From Budorcas taxicolor (taxonomy: Eukaryota > Chordata > Mammalia > Artiodactyla > Bovidae), in assembly GCF_023091745.1 (NCBI RefSeq), contig NC_068926.1, positions 49,376,001 to 49,440,000 on the forward strand: 64,000 nucleotides of DNA, given 5' to 3'. Under the pieces are notes generated by a model, which saw only the letters and a program-made list of their open reading frames with translations, was not told where the DNA came from and did not search any database. Below, piece by piece: positions 1 through 8,955 of this stretch. The position numbers and the translations under genes were made by a program. Each line of letters begins with the position of its first letter. Within the stretch, counting starts at the first letter, position 1.

Positions 1-633
1 CAAGTTGCTGAAATTACTTTTTAAAATAGTGATGTGTGTTTCACAGCAGCTAATTTCTGCACCCGTAAAATTCCCACTCCATCACCAATCTTTTGACTAA
101 ATTGCCTGATGACAATTTGCATATCATTCGATCATTACTTGCAAATTTCACCAGTAAAGTTCAGGTTGGAGCGGTGACATTTTCCTCAGATAAGTGGTTC
201 AGTGAAGCCAAATTGCATTTATTGATCTAAAATTAAGTAAATATTTGATAAAATCCACTGTGTATCCCATTTGAGGACAAAAAAGAACTTAGTCCCCAGA
301 GTTCAGTATAAATGTTCCAGAGAATTTTTATGTTTAATTTGTTAATTCTTATTAATATAATGATTAGTGGTAACAGTGACTGTAATTTTTGCAAGACAGA
401 TCTGAATGGAACAATTAATGCTGACATAGGAAATTTATGTTTTCCAAATTCTTCTAGGAGACTTAACTCTGGGAGAGGAAAAAGCTAGGTCTCATAAGTG
501 AAAAGCAAATTAGTTTAGGGTAGTAGTCTTAGAAAACACTCATCTGTTTATATTTTTAAGGACAAGCAATATGAAACTGATCAACAGTGACAATCTTTTA
601 TTTCAATTTTTATTGTGGTCAGTTAGGGATGGA
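1..633. other. Unassigned AT-rich DNA
   Basis: No recognisable repeat, exon or RNA gene. Short stop-rich frames only. Confidence 0.5.
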
Positions 634-858
634 AGTGGGGCTCTTCAGAAGACACTAGTGGTAAAGAGCTTGTCCCCCAGTGCAAAAGATGCAGGAGATG
701 CCAGACACGCAGTCTGATCCCTGGGTTGGGGAGATCCCTTGGAGGACGGCATGGCAACCCTCTCCAGTATTCTGGCCTGGAGAATCCCATGGACAGCGGA
801 GCCTTGCAGGCTACAGTCTACAGAGTCGCAAACACAACTGAAGCGACTTAGCACACCC
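634..858 (+). mobile_element. Bov-tA SINE, diverged
   Basis: The tRNA-derived head (about 645-725) is badly decayed, but the Bov-A body is clear: the gagatcccttggagga block, the ccagtattctggcctggaga block at 764-783 and the gagtcgcaaacacaactgaa end near 823-842. The tRNA-Glu-like head carried the Pol III promoter; the body derives from the 3' end of BovB, whose reverse transcriptase mobilises it. Divergence suggests an older copy. Confidence 0.85.
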
Positions 859-865
859 ACAAGAA

Positions 866-1255
866 CCAAAGTGAGATGAATACAGCTCAAAGCGGACAGA
901 CTGTGACAGCAGCAGGTGGGAATTGTGAACCCCCAATCTGTCTGATCTGAGCCCCACCCCAGGAGACTGGAGCTACCCCAGCTGCAGAAGGAGAAAAATG
1001 AACCAAGTGGTCTCGTTCTACTTTAAATGTGGGTTGAGTCAGAGAGGGGACAGTCATCAGCAAAGAAACAGAAGCCACGAAGAGAGACCTAGGGAGACAC
1101 ACCTGGGAAACACCAAGGGAACCTGGGAGGCTGGGTGCCTGCCACGTTTGTGGAAAATGACACCCATTTTGAATCTGTCAAGGAACTTAGTCACATTTTT
1201 TTTTCCAATCTTTGGACTAATGTCTTTTTATTTTTTTATTAGCTGAAGTATTTAT
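866..1255. other. Unassigned single-copy-looking DNA
   Basis: No repeat family recognised. An 82-codon plus frame (998-1246) ends in a hydrophobic AT-rich run and looks accidental. Confidence 0.45.
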
Positions 1256-1257
1256 TA

Positions 1258-1425
1258 TTATGAGTCTTTACTGAAGTATAGTTGATTTACAATATTATAT
1301 TCGTTTCAGGTATAGAGCATAGTGACTGGTACTTTTGCAAACTATATTCCATTGTAGATTATTATTAATACAAGATAATAGGTGTCACTCCCTGGGCTCT
1401 GCAGTATACCTTGTCATGTATCTAT
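1258..1425 (-). mobile_element. L1 3' UTR fragment (older)
   Basis: Carries the reverse complement of the artiodactyl L1 3' end: gaagtatagttgatttacaa at 1273-1292, then the gataatgggt-like and gctatacagta-like blocks, ending at ctattttat near 1427. A second L1 3' end of a different subfamily begins directly after it, so this is a separate and probably older insertion. Confidence 0.75.
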
Positions 1426-2440
1426 TTTATCTTGTTGGAGTATAATTGCCTTGCAATGTTATTTTCCGCTGTACAGTGAAGTGAGTCAGCTATGTGTATA
1501 CATATATCCCGCCCCTCTTGGACCTCTCTCTTACCTGCATACCCCCCATCCCACCTCTCTAGTTCTTCGCAGAACACCAAGCTGAGATCCCTGTGCTAAA
1601 CAGAAGCCTTCCACCAGCCATCTATTTTACACACGGCAGGGTACATATGTCAATCCCAGTCTCCCGAAACATCCCACTCTCCCCTCGCCCCCACCCATAC
1701 CCACACGTTCATTCGCTGTGTCTCTATTCCTGCCCTGCAAATAGGCTCATCTGCACCACTTTTATAGATTCCACATATATGCATTAATATATTTATTTTT
1801 CTCTTTCTGACTTACTTCACTATGTATTACAGACTCTAGGTCCATCAACATCCCTACAAATGACCTGATTCCATTCCTTTTTATTCAAAGTCAAAGTGTT
1901 AGTTGTCCAGTCACGTCCTCTGTGCAGCACCATGGACTGTAGCTGGCCAGGCTCCTCTGTCCTTGGAATTCTCCCGGCAAGAATACTCGAGTGGGTTGCC
2001 ATTCCCGTCTCCAGGGGATCTTCCTGACCCAGGGATTGAACCTGAGTCTCCTGCATTGCAGGCAGATTCTTTACCATCGGAGCCACCAGGAAAATTCCTT
2101 TTAATAGCTAATTGTATATTTGTATGACATTGCATATTTGTACTACGTCTTCTTTATCCATTCATCTATTGATGGACATTTAGGTTGCTTCTATGTCCTG
2201 GCTATTGTAAACACTGTTGCTGTGAACACTAAGGTGCATGTATCCTTTTGAATTATGGTTTTCTCAGGGTATGCGCCCAGTAGTGGGATTTCTGGATCAT
2301 ATATGGTAGCTCTACTTTTAGTCTTTTAAGAAACCTCCATACTGTTCTCCACAGTGGCTGTATCAATTTATACTTCCACCAACAGTGCAACAGGGTTCCC
2401 TTTCCTCTACACCCTCTTCAGCATTTATTGTATATTTATA
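1426..2440 (-). mobile_element. L1: ORF2 C-terminus and 3' UTR
   Basis: The minus strand reads the end of L1 ORF2 and then the 3' UTR. On the plus strand the order is the 3' end (ggagtataattgccttgcaa), a C-rich UTR, then the ORF2 segment with ggacatttaggttgcttcta near 2174 and ctccacagtggctgtatcaa near 2348. It is 5'-truncated and full of stops. A Bov-tA interrupts it at 1884-2093. The UTR subfamily is the same as in the L1 at 23,437-23,770. Confidence 0.85.
1884..2093 (-). mobile_element. Bov-tA SINE with TSD
   Basis: Minus-strand copy inserted in an L1. The body (ccatggactgtagctggcca) precedes the decayed tRNA head (gcattgcaggcagattcttt, gagccaccagg). The flanks attccttttta (1873-1883) and attcctttta (2094-2103) form a TSD that differs by one T. 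Confidence 0.9.
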
Positions 2441-3063
2441 TTAGTCTGTATCTTAATCCCCTGCCCTAATTTGTCTCTCCAAGTTATGAGACATTATCAA
2501 ATATTTATTCACAATTTCCATAAATATTTACTGGATGTAACAATTAGCTTTTGATAACCAACAAAATCTTTACTTGCTTAAAAATACAACCATTAGCTGG
2601 CTCACAATTTTATAGGCTGGCAGTTTGGGCCAAGTTGATCGGGTACAACCGGTCTATAATTCATGGTGGTGGGGTGAGGTGGTATCACTCATGAATTCAT
2701 GGTCAGCTAACAATTGGCTACACTCACATTTCTCATCATACAAAGAAATGGGAAAGCATGATCCAGTAGGAGAAGGAAATTGATCAATAGAAATAGACAT
2801 AGGAATAACACAGGTGATGGAAGTAGAGCAAGGCTATTAAAGTAGCTATTATAGCTATATTTCAATGTCCAAGAAGGTATTGGAAAGTGTGCATGTAAGT
2901 AGAGATATGGAAAGAATGACCCAAATTTGGTCTCTAGAAATTAAATACATGTATTTCAAAAAACATCTCTTGAAAATGGCTCTGATGTTTTTATCTTGGT
3001 GGTGGGATCAGGTACAATCATTATTTTTCTCTGAAATTTTTGGTGTTTTGCAAATTTGCCCTG
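2441..3063. other. Unassigned DNA
   Basis: Nothing recognised. It separates the L1 on the left from the BovB insertion whose TSD begins at 3064. Confidence 0.45.
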
Positions 3064-3102
3064 ATAAGCATATACTCAGTTCAGTTCAGTTCAGTCGCTC
3101 AG

Positions 3103-3594
3103 TCACGTCTGACTCTTTGCGACCCCATGGATTGCAGCACGCCAGGCCTCCCTGTCCATCACCAACTGCCAGAGTTTACTTAAACTCATGTCCATTGAGT
3201 CAGTGATGCCATCCAGCCATCTCATCCTCTGTCGTCCCCTTCTCCTCCTGCCCCCAATCCCTCCCAGCATCAGGGTCTTTTCCAATGAGTCAACTCTTCG
3301 CATGAGGTGGTCAAAGTATTGGAGTTTCAGCTTTAATATCTGTCCCTCCAATGAACACCCAGGACTGATCTCCTTTAGAATGGACTGGTTGGATCTCCTT
3401 GCAGTCCAAGGGACTCTCAAAAGTCTTCTCCAACACCACAGTTCAAAAGCATCAATTCTTCGGCACTCAGCTTTCTTCACAGTGCAACTCTCACATCTAT
3501 ACATGACTACTGGAAAAACCATAGCCTTGACTAGATGGACCTTTGTTGGCAAAGTAATGTCTCTGCTTTTGAATATGCTATCTAGATTGGTCAT
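3103..3594 (-). pseudogene. BovB RT C-terminal domain remnant
   Basis: 163-codon frame covering the conserved C-terminal part of the BovB protein: MTNLDSIFKSRDITLPTK, then AFELWCWRRLLRVPWTARRS, a Gly/Arg-rich GGIGGRRRRGRQ stretch, and MRWLDGITDSMDMSLS near the end. This part follows the reverse-transcriptase catalytic core in RTE-clade LINEs. No methionine start of the real protein and no endonuclease are present; this is the 3' piece of the inverted insertion. Confidence 0.85.
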
Positions 3595-3648
3595 AACTTT
3601 CCTTCCAAGGAGTGTCTTTTAATTTCATGGCTGCAATCACCATCTGCA

Positions 3649-4302
3649 GTGATGGGAAAGACTGGAGATCTCTTCAAGAAAATTAGAGATACCAAGGGAA
3701 CATTTCATGCAAAGATGGGCTCGATAAAGGACAGAAATGGTATGGACCTAACAGAAGCAGAAGATAGTGAGAAGAGGTGGCAAGAATACACAGAAGAACT
3801 GTACAAAAAAGAGCTTCACAACCCAGATAATCACAATGGTGTGATCACTCACATAGAGCCAGACATCCTGGAATGCGAAGTCAAGCGGGCCTTAGAAAGC
3901 ATCACTACGAACAAAGCTAGTGGAGATCATGGAATTCCAGTTGAGCTATTTCACATCCTGAAAGATCATGCTGTGCAAGTGCTACACTCAATATGCCAGC
4001 AAATTTGGAAAACTCAGCAGTGGCCACAGGACTGGAAAAGGTCAGTTTTCATTCCAATCCTAAAGAAAGGCAATGCCAAAGAATACTCAAACTACCGCAC
4101 AATTGCACTCATCTCAGACGCTAGTAAAGTAATGCTCAAAATTCTCCAAGCCAGGCTTCAGCAATACGTGAACCGTGAACTTCCAGATGTTCAAGCTGGT
4201 TTTAGAAAATGCAGGGGAACCAGAGATCAAATTGCCAACATCCACTGGATCATGGAAAAAGCAAGAGAGTTCCAAAAAAAACATCTATTTCTGCTTTATT
4301 GA
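3649..4302 (+). pseudogene. BovB RT N-terminal half, inverted piece
   Basis: 217-codon frame. Residues around 25-65 match the pre-RT segment (KRWQEYTEELYKK-like). Residues about 134-155 hold the RT finger motif with NYRTIALIS, and about 180-200 the LPDVQAGFRKCRGTRDQI motif. The frame fails at a run of eight A near 4274-4281. The next frame then reads FIDYAKTFDCVDH, RT motif A with its first catalytic Asp, before the TSD. The YADD motif C is absent. It lies antisense to the other half of the same insertion. Confidence 0.88.
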
Positions 4303-4347
4303 CTATGCCAAAACCTTTGACTGTGTGGATCACAATAAGCATATACT

Positions 4348-4750
4348 ACATTTGTATAAAAAAAGGAATTTACATAAAAGGGAATACACTGCCATTGTTA
4401 TTCTTAATAAGTGTCATGATATTGGCAGATATTACGTGTTTTATGCCAAGCTACACAAGAGCAGAGCAACTGATGTCTGCAGAAGTCTTTCTTCTGCAGA
4501 AGAGTTGAAGTGGTCAACTGGGCTCAGCCTCTGTGCATACTCTCCCTATAGTTCATTTTTGTTTTAGGCAATGTGATAAGAGGGGTTTGGAGAGCAAAAT
4601 TTTGGGTCAGAATATCATGACTGACTATTCATGTCCAGTTATGGATACAAGAGGGGTAAACATGTTGGGCTTACCACGTATGTTACTGACCCAGATTTAC
4701 AATATCATGCAAAGACAATAGTGATTAAACATCTTTACTGATGCTGTAAA
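4348..4750. other. Unassigned DNA between two LINEs
   Basis: No repeat or gene signal recognised. Confidence 0.4.
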
Positions 4751-5256
4751 AGTAAGTTTAAGTCACTCTATATGACAATCTCTAGGTTCACCCATATCTC
4801 TGCAAATGGCACAATTTTGTTCCTTTTTATGGCCGAGTAATATTCCATTGTGTGTATGTGCCTTATTTTCTTTATCTAAGACTCTGTAGACACACATTTA
4901 GGTTGTTTCCATGTCCTGGCTATTGTAAATAGTGCTGCAATGAACATTGGGGTGCATGTATCTTTTAGAATTATGATTTTCTCCAGATATATACCCAGAA
5001 GTGGGATTGCTGGATCATATGGTAGCTCTGTTTTCAGTTTTTGGAGAAACCTCCAGACTGTTCTCCATAGTGGCTGCACCAATCCACTTTCCCACCAATG
5101 GTGTAAGAGGATTCCCTTTTATTCCTCACCCTCTCTAGCATTTACTGTTTGTAAATCTTTTGATGATGGCCATTCTAACCAGTGTGCAGTGATAGATACC
5201 TCACTGTGTCATATAGAATGAAGAATCAAGAAGAGAAAAACAAATACCTAATATTA

Positions 5257-5549
5257 CCATGCTGTTGACATATTTATCCTGCTGCTGCTAAGTCACTTCA
5301 GTCGTGTCCGACTCTGTGCAGCCCCACAGACGGCGGCCCACCAGGCTTCCCCATCCCTGGGATTCTCCAGGCAAGAACACTGGAGTGGGTTGCCATTTCC
5401 TTCTCCAATGCATGAAAGTGAAAAGTGAAAGGGAAGTCACTCAGTCATGTCTGACTCTTAGAGACCCCATGGACTGCAGCCTACCAGGCTCCTCCGTCCA
5501 TGGGTTTTTCCAGGCAAGAGTGCTGGAGTGGGTTGCCATTGCCTTCTCC
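5257..5549 (-). mobile_element. Bov-A2 dimeric SINE
   Basis: Two Bov-A units in tandem: the first from cttcagtcgtgtccgactct (5297) to cttctcca, then the linker gcatgaaagtgaaaagtgaa (5409) and a second unit ending at 5549. Flanked by aatatta at 5250-5256 and 5550-5556. The SINE 3' side carries about 26 extra bases before the TSD; 15 of them match the flank of the copy at 6392. Confidence 0.93.
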
Positions 5550-5589
5550 AATATTAACGCATGTATGTGGAATCTAGGAAACAGTATCA

Positions 5590-6273
5590 GTTCAGTTCAG
5601 TTCAGTCTCTCAGTCGTGTCCAATTCTTTGCGACCCCATGAATCGCAGCACACCAGGCCTCCCTGTCCATCACCAACTCCCAGAGTTCACTCAGACTCAC
5701 GTCCATCGAGTCAGTGATGCCATGCAGCCATCTCATCCTCTGTCATCCCCTTCTCCTCCTGCCCCCAATCTCTCCCAGCATCAGAGTCTTTTCCAATGAG
5801 TTAACTCTTCGCATGAGGTGGCCAAAGTCCTGGAGTTTCAGCTTTAGCATCATTCCTTCCAAAAAAATCCCAGGGCTGATCTCCTTTAGAATGGACTGGT
5901 TGGATCTCCTTGCAGTCCAAGGGACTCTCAAGAGTCTTCTCCAACACCACAGTTCAAAAGCATCGATTCTGTGGTGCTCAGCCTTCTTCACAGTCCAACT
6001 CTCACATCCATACATGACCACAGGAAAAACCATAGCCTTGACTAGACGGACCTTAGTCAGCAAAGTAATGTCTCTGCTTTTGAATATACTATCTAGGTTG
6101 GTCATAACTTTTCTTCCAAGGAGTAAGCGTCTTTTAATTTCATGGCTGCAATCACCATCTGCAGTGATTTGGGAGCCCAAAAAATAAAGTCTGACACTGT
6201 TTCCACTGTTTCTCCATCTATTTCCCATGAAGTGATGGGACCGGATGCCATCATCTTCATTTTCTGAATGTTG
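5590..6273 (-). mobile_element. BovB LINE 3' portion
   Basis: Minus-strand BovB inserted in the L1 3' UTR, starting with the repeated cagtt tail at 5590 and breaking off after ctgaatgttgag. The minus frame 5743-6327 (194 codons) encodes the RT C-terminal region (GSQITADGDCSHEIKRRLLL, VFPVVMYGCESWTVKKAE, LLRVPWTARRSNQSILKEIS). Its first 40 or so codons are L1 and junction sequence, so the start is not meaningful. It begins downstream of YADD, so it has no catalytic core. No clear TSD seen. Confidence 0.9.
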
Positions 6274-6391
6274 AGATGAACCTATTTGCAAAGCAGAAAT
6301 AGAGACACAGATGTAGGAAGAAAGCATATGGACGCCAAGGGTGGAAGAGGAAGTGGGATGAACTGGGAGATTGGGATTGACATATTTATCC

Positions 6392-6597
6392 CGCAGCAGC
6401 TGCTGCTGCTAAGTCACTTCAGTCGTGTCCAACTCTGTGTTACCCCATAGACGGCAGCCCAACAGGCTTCCCTGTCCCTGGGATTCTCCAGGCAAGAACA
6501 CTGGAGTGGGTTGCCATTTCCTTCTCCAATGTATGCAAGTGAAAGGTGAAAGTGAAGTTGCTCAGTGGTGTCCGACTCTTAGCGACCCCATGGACTG
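6392..6597 (-). mobile_element. Bov-A2 SINE, 5'-truncated
   Basis: One full Bov-A unit plus the start of the second; it stops at ccccatggactgc (6597) and L1 3' UTR resumes at once with tactatgtataaaa. A run of gct/gca triplets (6392-6410) marks the SINE 3' tail. It lacks about 60 bp relative to full Bov-A2 copies here. Confidence 0.9.
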
Positions 6598-6799
6598 CTA
6601 CTATGTATAAAACAGATAACTAAAAGAAACCTACTGTTTCGCACAAGGAACTCTATTTAATGCTCTATAGTGTCCTATATGAGAAGGAAATTCAAAAAAA
6701 GAGGCACTATATATATATATCTATATAAGTATGTCTGATTTGCTTTATTGTACAGTAAAAACTAACACAACATTGTAATTTTTTACAGTAAACCTAAAT

Positions 6800-7345
6800 C
6801 ATTTTTGCTTCACGGAAAACCTCTGTGTTAACAGAATAAATACAAAGTCACTAATGAGACCCTTATTCTATCCAAAAATTGTCACCACCCCAAGTCTCAC
6901 ATCTGATACCTAAGCCATCACCAGACATCAGAGTTGCTACCACCCAGAGACTGAAGCAATGAATAATGCATCTATTATTATATTATCTCTGTATAAATAA
7001 CACTAAAGGCAATATGAAAAATACAACTATCTATGTATTCATATATGCAAATCATGTTTCCAAAAAATAAATTGGGAAATTAAACTCATCAGCTCAACCC
7101 TCAGCTAAAAATTGCATGATTAATCCTTACTTTGTTTTCCTTTAAGCAATGTGCAGACTATCAAAAATCTGAAGCTGATAGGCTACTAAGTGAATTGCTT
7201 GAGGAAAGCAGTACTTTTAATTTCTCATGTTTTGTCACTTTTGCATGGCAGATAAGCAACTTAGTTACCTAATTACACGTGATTTTACACAGACTAATTT
7301 ATTTTCTCCCATCTAAATGATGCTTTACCAACCTTCCAAACTGCC
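6800..7345. other. Unassigned DNA
   Basis: No gene or repeat recognised. A short (TA)n tract lies just before it, at about 6710-6725, inside the L1 tail. Confidence 0.4.
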
Positions 7346-7908
7346 TCTCTTTTATAGAATTGTTGATTTATAATTCACATATAATAACTCATATATATTT
7401 AAAGTGTACAACTTGAAATTTTTTGACATATATTTATACCCATCAAACATTATCACAATCAAGAAAAATAAACATGTCCATGATTCCCCAAAGCTTCCTT
7501 ATGTCCCTTTGTACTTCTTCCCTCCTGCTTCTGGCAACCAACGAGTGGTTTTCTCTCACTATAGCTTTGTTTATATTTGCATACTTTTACATAAATGGAA
7601 CCTGGCAGTACGTAGTCATTTTCGTCTGCTTTCTTTCACTAAGCATATTAGTTTGGATATCGATTCATGTGGTTTGGTGCAGCAATTTTTTATTCCTTTT
7701 TACTGTGGAGTGGAAGTCCATTGTATGGACGGATATACTACAGTTTATCTGTTGACCTACTGATAGACGTTTGAGATGTTTCTGGTTTTCAGCTGTTGCA
7801 AATAAATCTTCTATAAGCAATCACACAAAATGTGCTGTAGAGTCATGTGCATTCATTTCCCTTGGGTAAATACTTCGAAGCATGATGGTTAAGTCATAGG
7901 AAAGTGTA

Positions 7909-8166
7909 TGCTGCTGCTAAGTCACTTCAGTCGTGTCCGACTCTGTGCGACCCCATAGACGGCAGCCCACCAGGCTCCCCTGTCCCTGGGATTCTCCAGG
8001 CAAGAACACTGGAGTGAGTTGCCATTTCCTTCTCCAGTGCATGAAAGTGAAAAGTGAAAGTGAAGTCGCTCAGTCGTGTCGACCCTCAGCGACCCCATGG
8101 ACTGCAGCCTGCCAGGCTCCTCCATCCATGGGATTTTCCAGGCAAGAGTACTGTAGTGGGTTCCCA
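7909..8166 (-). mobile_element. Bov-A2 SINE
   Basis: Complete dimer: cttcagtcgtgtccgactct at 7926, the linker gcatgaaagtgaaaagtgaa at 8039, and a second unit ending gtagtgggttccca. The flanks agtgtat and actgtat are a plausible short TSD with one mismatch. Confidence 0.93.
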
Positions 8167-8272
8167 CTGTATACTTAACTTTTAAGAAACTGCCAAAGTG
8201 TTTCCAAAGCAGCCCAAAGAGAGTATATTTTTATATCACCACTAGGAACATATGAAATTTCCAGTTGCTCTG

Positions 8273-8490
8273 TGTGTGTGTGTGTGCTCAGCTGTTCAAT
8301 TGTGTCTGACTCTTTGTGACCCTATAGACCAAAGCCAGCCAGGATCTTCTGTCCAGGGGATCCCCAGGCAAGAATACTGGGGTGGGTTGCTATTTCCTTC
8401 TCCAGGGGATCTTCCCTGACCCAAGGACTGAACCCTGCATCTCCTGCTTTGGCAGGCAGATTCTTTACCACTGAGCCACCAGGGAAACCC
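8273..8490 (-). mobile_element. Bov-tA SINE with (TG)n tail and exact TSD
   Basis: Head toward the right: gcaggcagattctttaccac and gagccaccagggaaaccc. The perfect 13-bp TSD tccagttgctctg lies at 8260-8272 and 8491-8503. The (TG)n tract at about 8273-8286 lies between the left TSD and the SINE body, so it is the SINE 3' tail, not a separate microsatellite. Confidence 0.95.
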
Positions 8491-8540
8491 TCCAGTTGCT
8501 CTGCAGCCTCACAAATAATTTGCAGTCAATCTTTCTAAAA

Positions 8541-8732
8541 GGTATTTATTTATTTGTGCCCAGTCTTAGTAGTGCAGCGTGGGATTTTCCACGTTTGTTG
8601 TGGCATACAGGATCTTTAGTTGGGGCATGTGGAATCTTAGTTGGGGCGTGTGGGATCTAGTTCCCTGACCAGGGATTGAACTGTATCCCCCACATTGGGA
8701 GAGTCTTAGCCAAGGGACTACAAGGGAAGTTC
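8541..8732 (-). mobile_element. CHR-2-type tRNA SINE
   Basis: Minus copy of the cetartiodactyl SINE: A-rich end tatttatttatttgtgccca at 8543, then gggatctagttccctgacca near 8651 and a decayed head with gactacaagggaagttcctg. Inserted in the old L1. The family name is from recall. Confidence 0.8.
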
Positions 8733-8955
8733 CTGCAGTCTTTTAATCCTAATCTTTTAAATTTTGATTATTGTAGTAGGAGTGCTGTGTATCTCACTGT
8801 GGTTTTAATTTGAATTTCCTTTGTGGATAATGATGTTTAGCATCATTACAAGTTTTTATTTTACATCTTTTTAATTTTTTTGTTAGACTATATGACTTTA
8901 TATTACTTGGGAGGAGTTTTCATATATTCTAAATCCAAGTCCTTTGTCATTTCTC

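Larger units (their letters stand above)
3064..4347. mobile_element. BovB LINE with 5' inversion (twin priming)
   Basis: One insertion in two opposed pieces. Bases 3077-3648 are minus-strand BovB with the characteristic repeated cagtt 3' tail. From about 3649 to 4334 the sequence is plus-strand BovB from the middle of the reverse-transcriptase frame. A perfect 13-bp TSD, ataagcatatact, flanks the whole unit at 3064-3076 and 4335-4347. An inverted 5' part inside a single TSD is the mark of twin priming during target-primed reverse transcription. The stretch between the two pieces, including the RT YADD region, is missing. The element is dead. Confidence 0.92.
4761..6786 (+). mobile_element. 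L1 with 5' inversion, carrying three later insertions
   Basis: Bases 4761-5206 read L1 ORF2 C-terminus on the minus strand (68-codon frame 4876-5082 with LPYDPAIPLLGIYLEK and FTIARTWKQPKC). From about 5210 the sequence flips to plus-strand L1 and runs into the 3' UTR: gagaaaaacaaatac (5233), gtggaatctagg (5568), gatgaacctatttgc (6274), tactatgtataaaacagata (6599) and aacacaacattgtaa (6763). Both arms contain the same point of L1 (tgtcatatagartga at 4762-4776 reversed and 5210-5223), as expected for twin priming. Possible eroded TSD: 4751-4765 against 6787-6801, 11 of 15 identical. Interrupted by Bov-A2 (5257-5549), BovB (5590-6273) and Bov-A2 (6392-6597). Confidence 0.82.
7350..8955 (-). mobile_element. 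Old mammalian L1 (L1M-type), split by three SINEs
   Basis: Minus-strand L1 3' UTR and ORF2 end of an older subfamily than the ruminant copies. Landmarks: taattcacatataataactc (7371), tctggcaaccaacgagtggt (7531), catttacataaatgg-like and ttccattgtatggacggata (7716), taagaaactgccaaagtgtt (8182), then tctcactgtggttttaattt (8793) and tttagcatcattac. The pieces 7350-7908, 8167-8272, 8491-8540 and 8733-8955 are collinear and are separated by Bov-A2, Bov-tA and CHR-2. Confidence 0.82.

Noticed and set aside
3188..3622. Plus-strand frames of 144-157 codons antisense to BovB (also 5714-6187 and 33,498-33,863)
   Set aside because: They recur in every BovB copy because the antisense strand of this part is low in stops; they are shadows of the reverse-transcriptase frame.
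5283..8166. CRISPR-like spaced repeats
   Set aside because: The recurring blocks are the two units of Bov-A2 and dispersed SINE copies in a mammalian genome; there is no regular repeat-spacer array.
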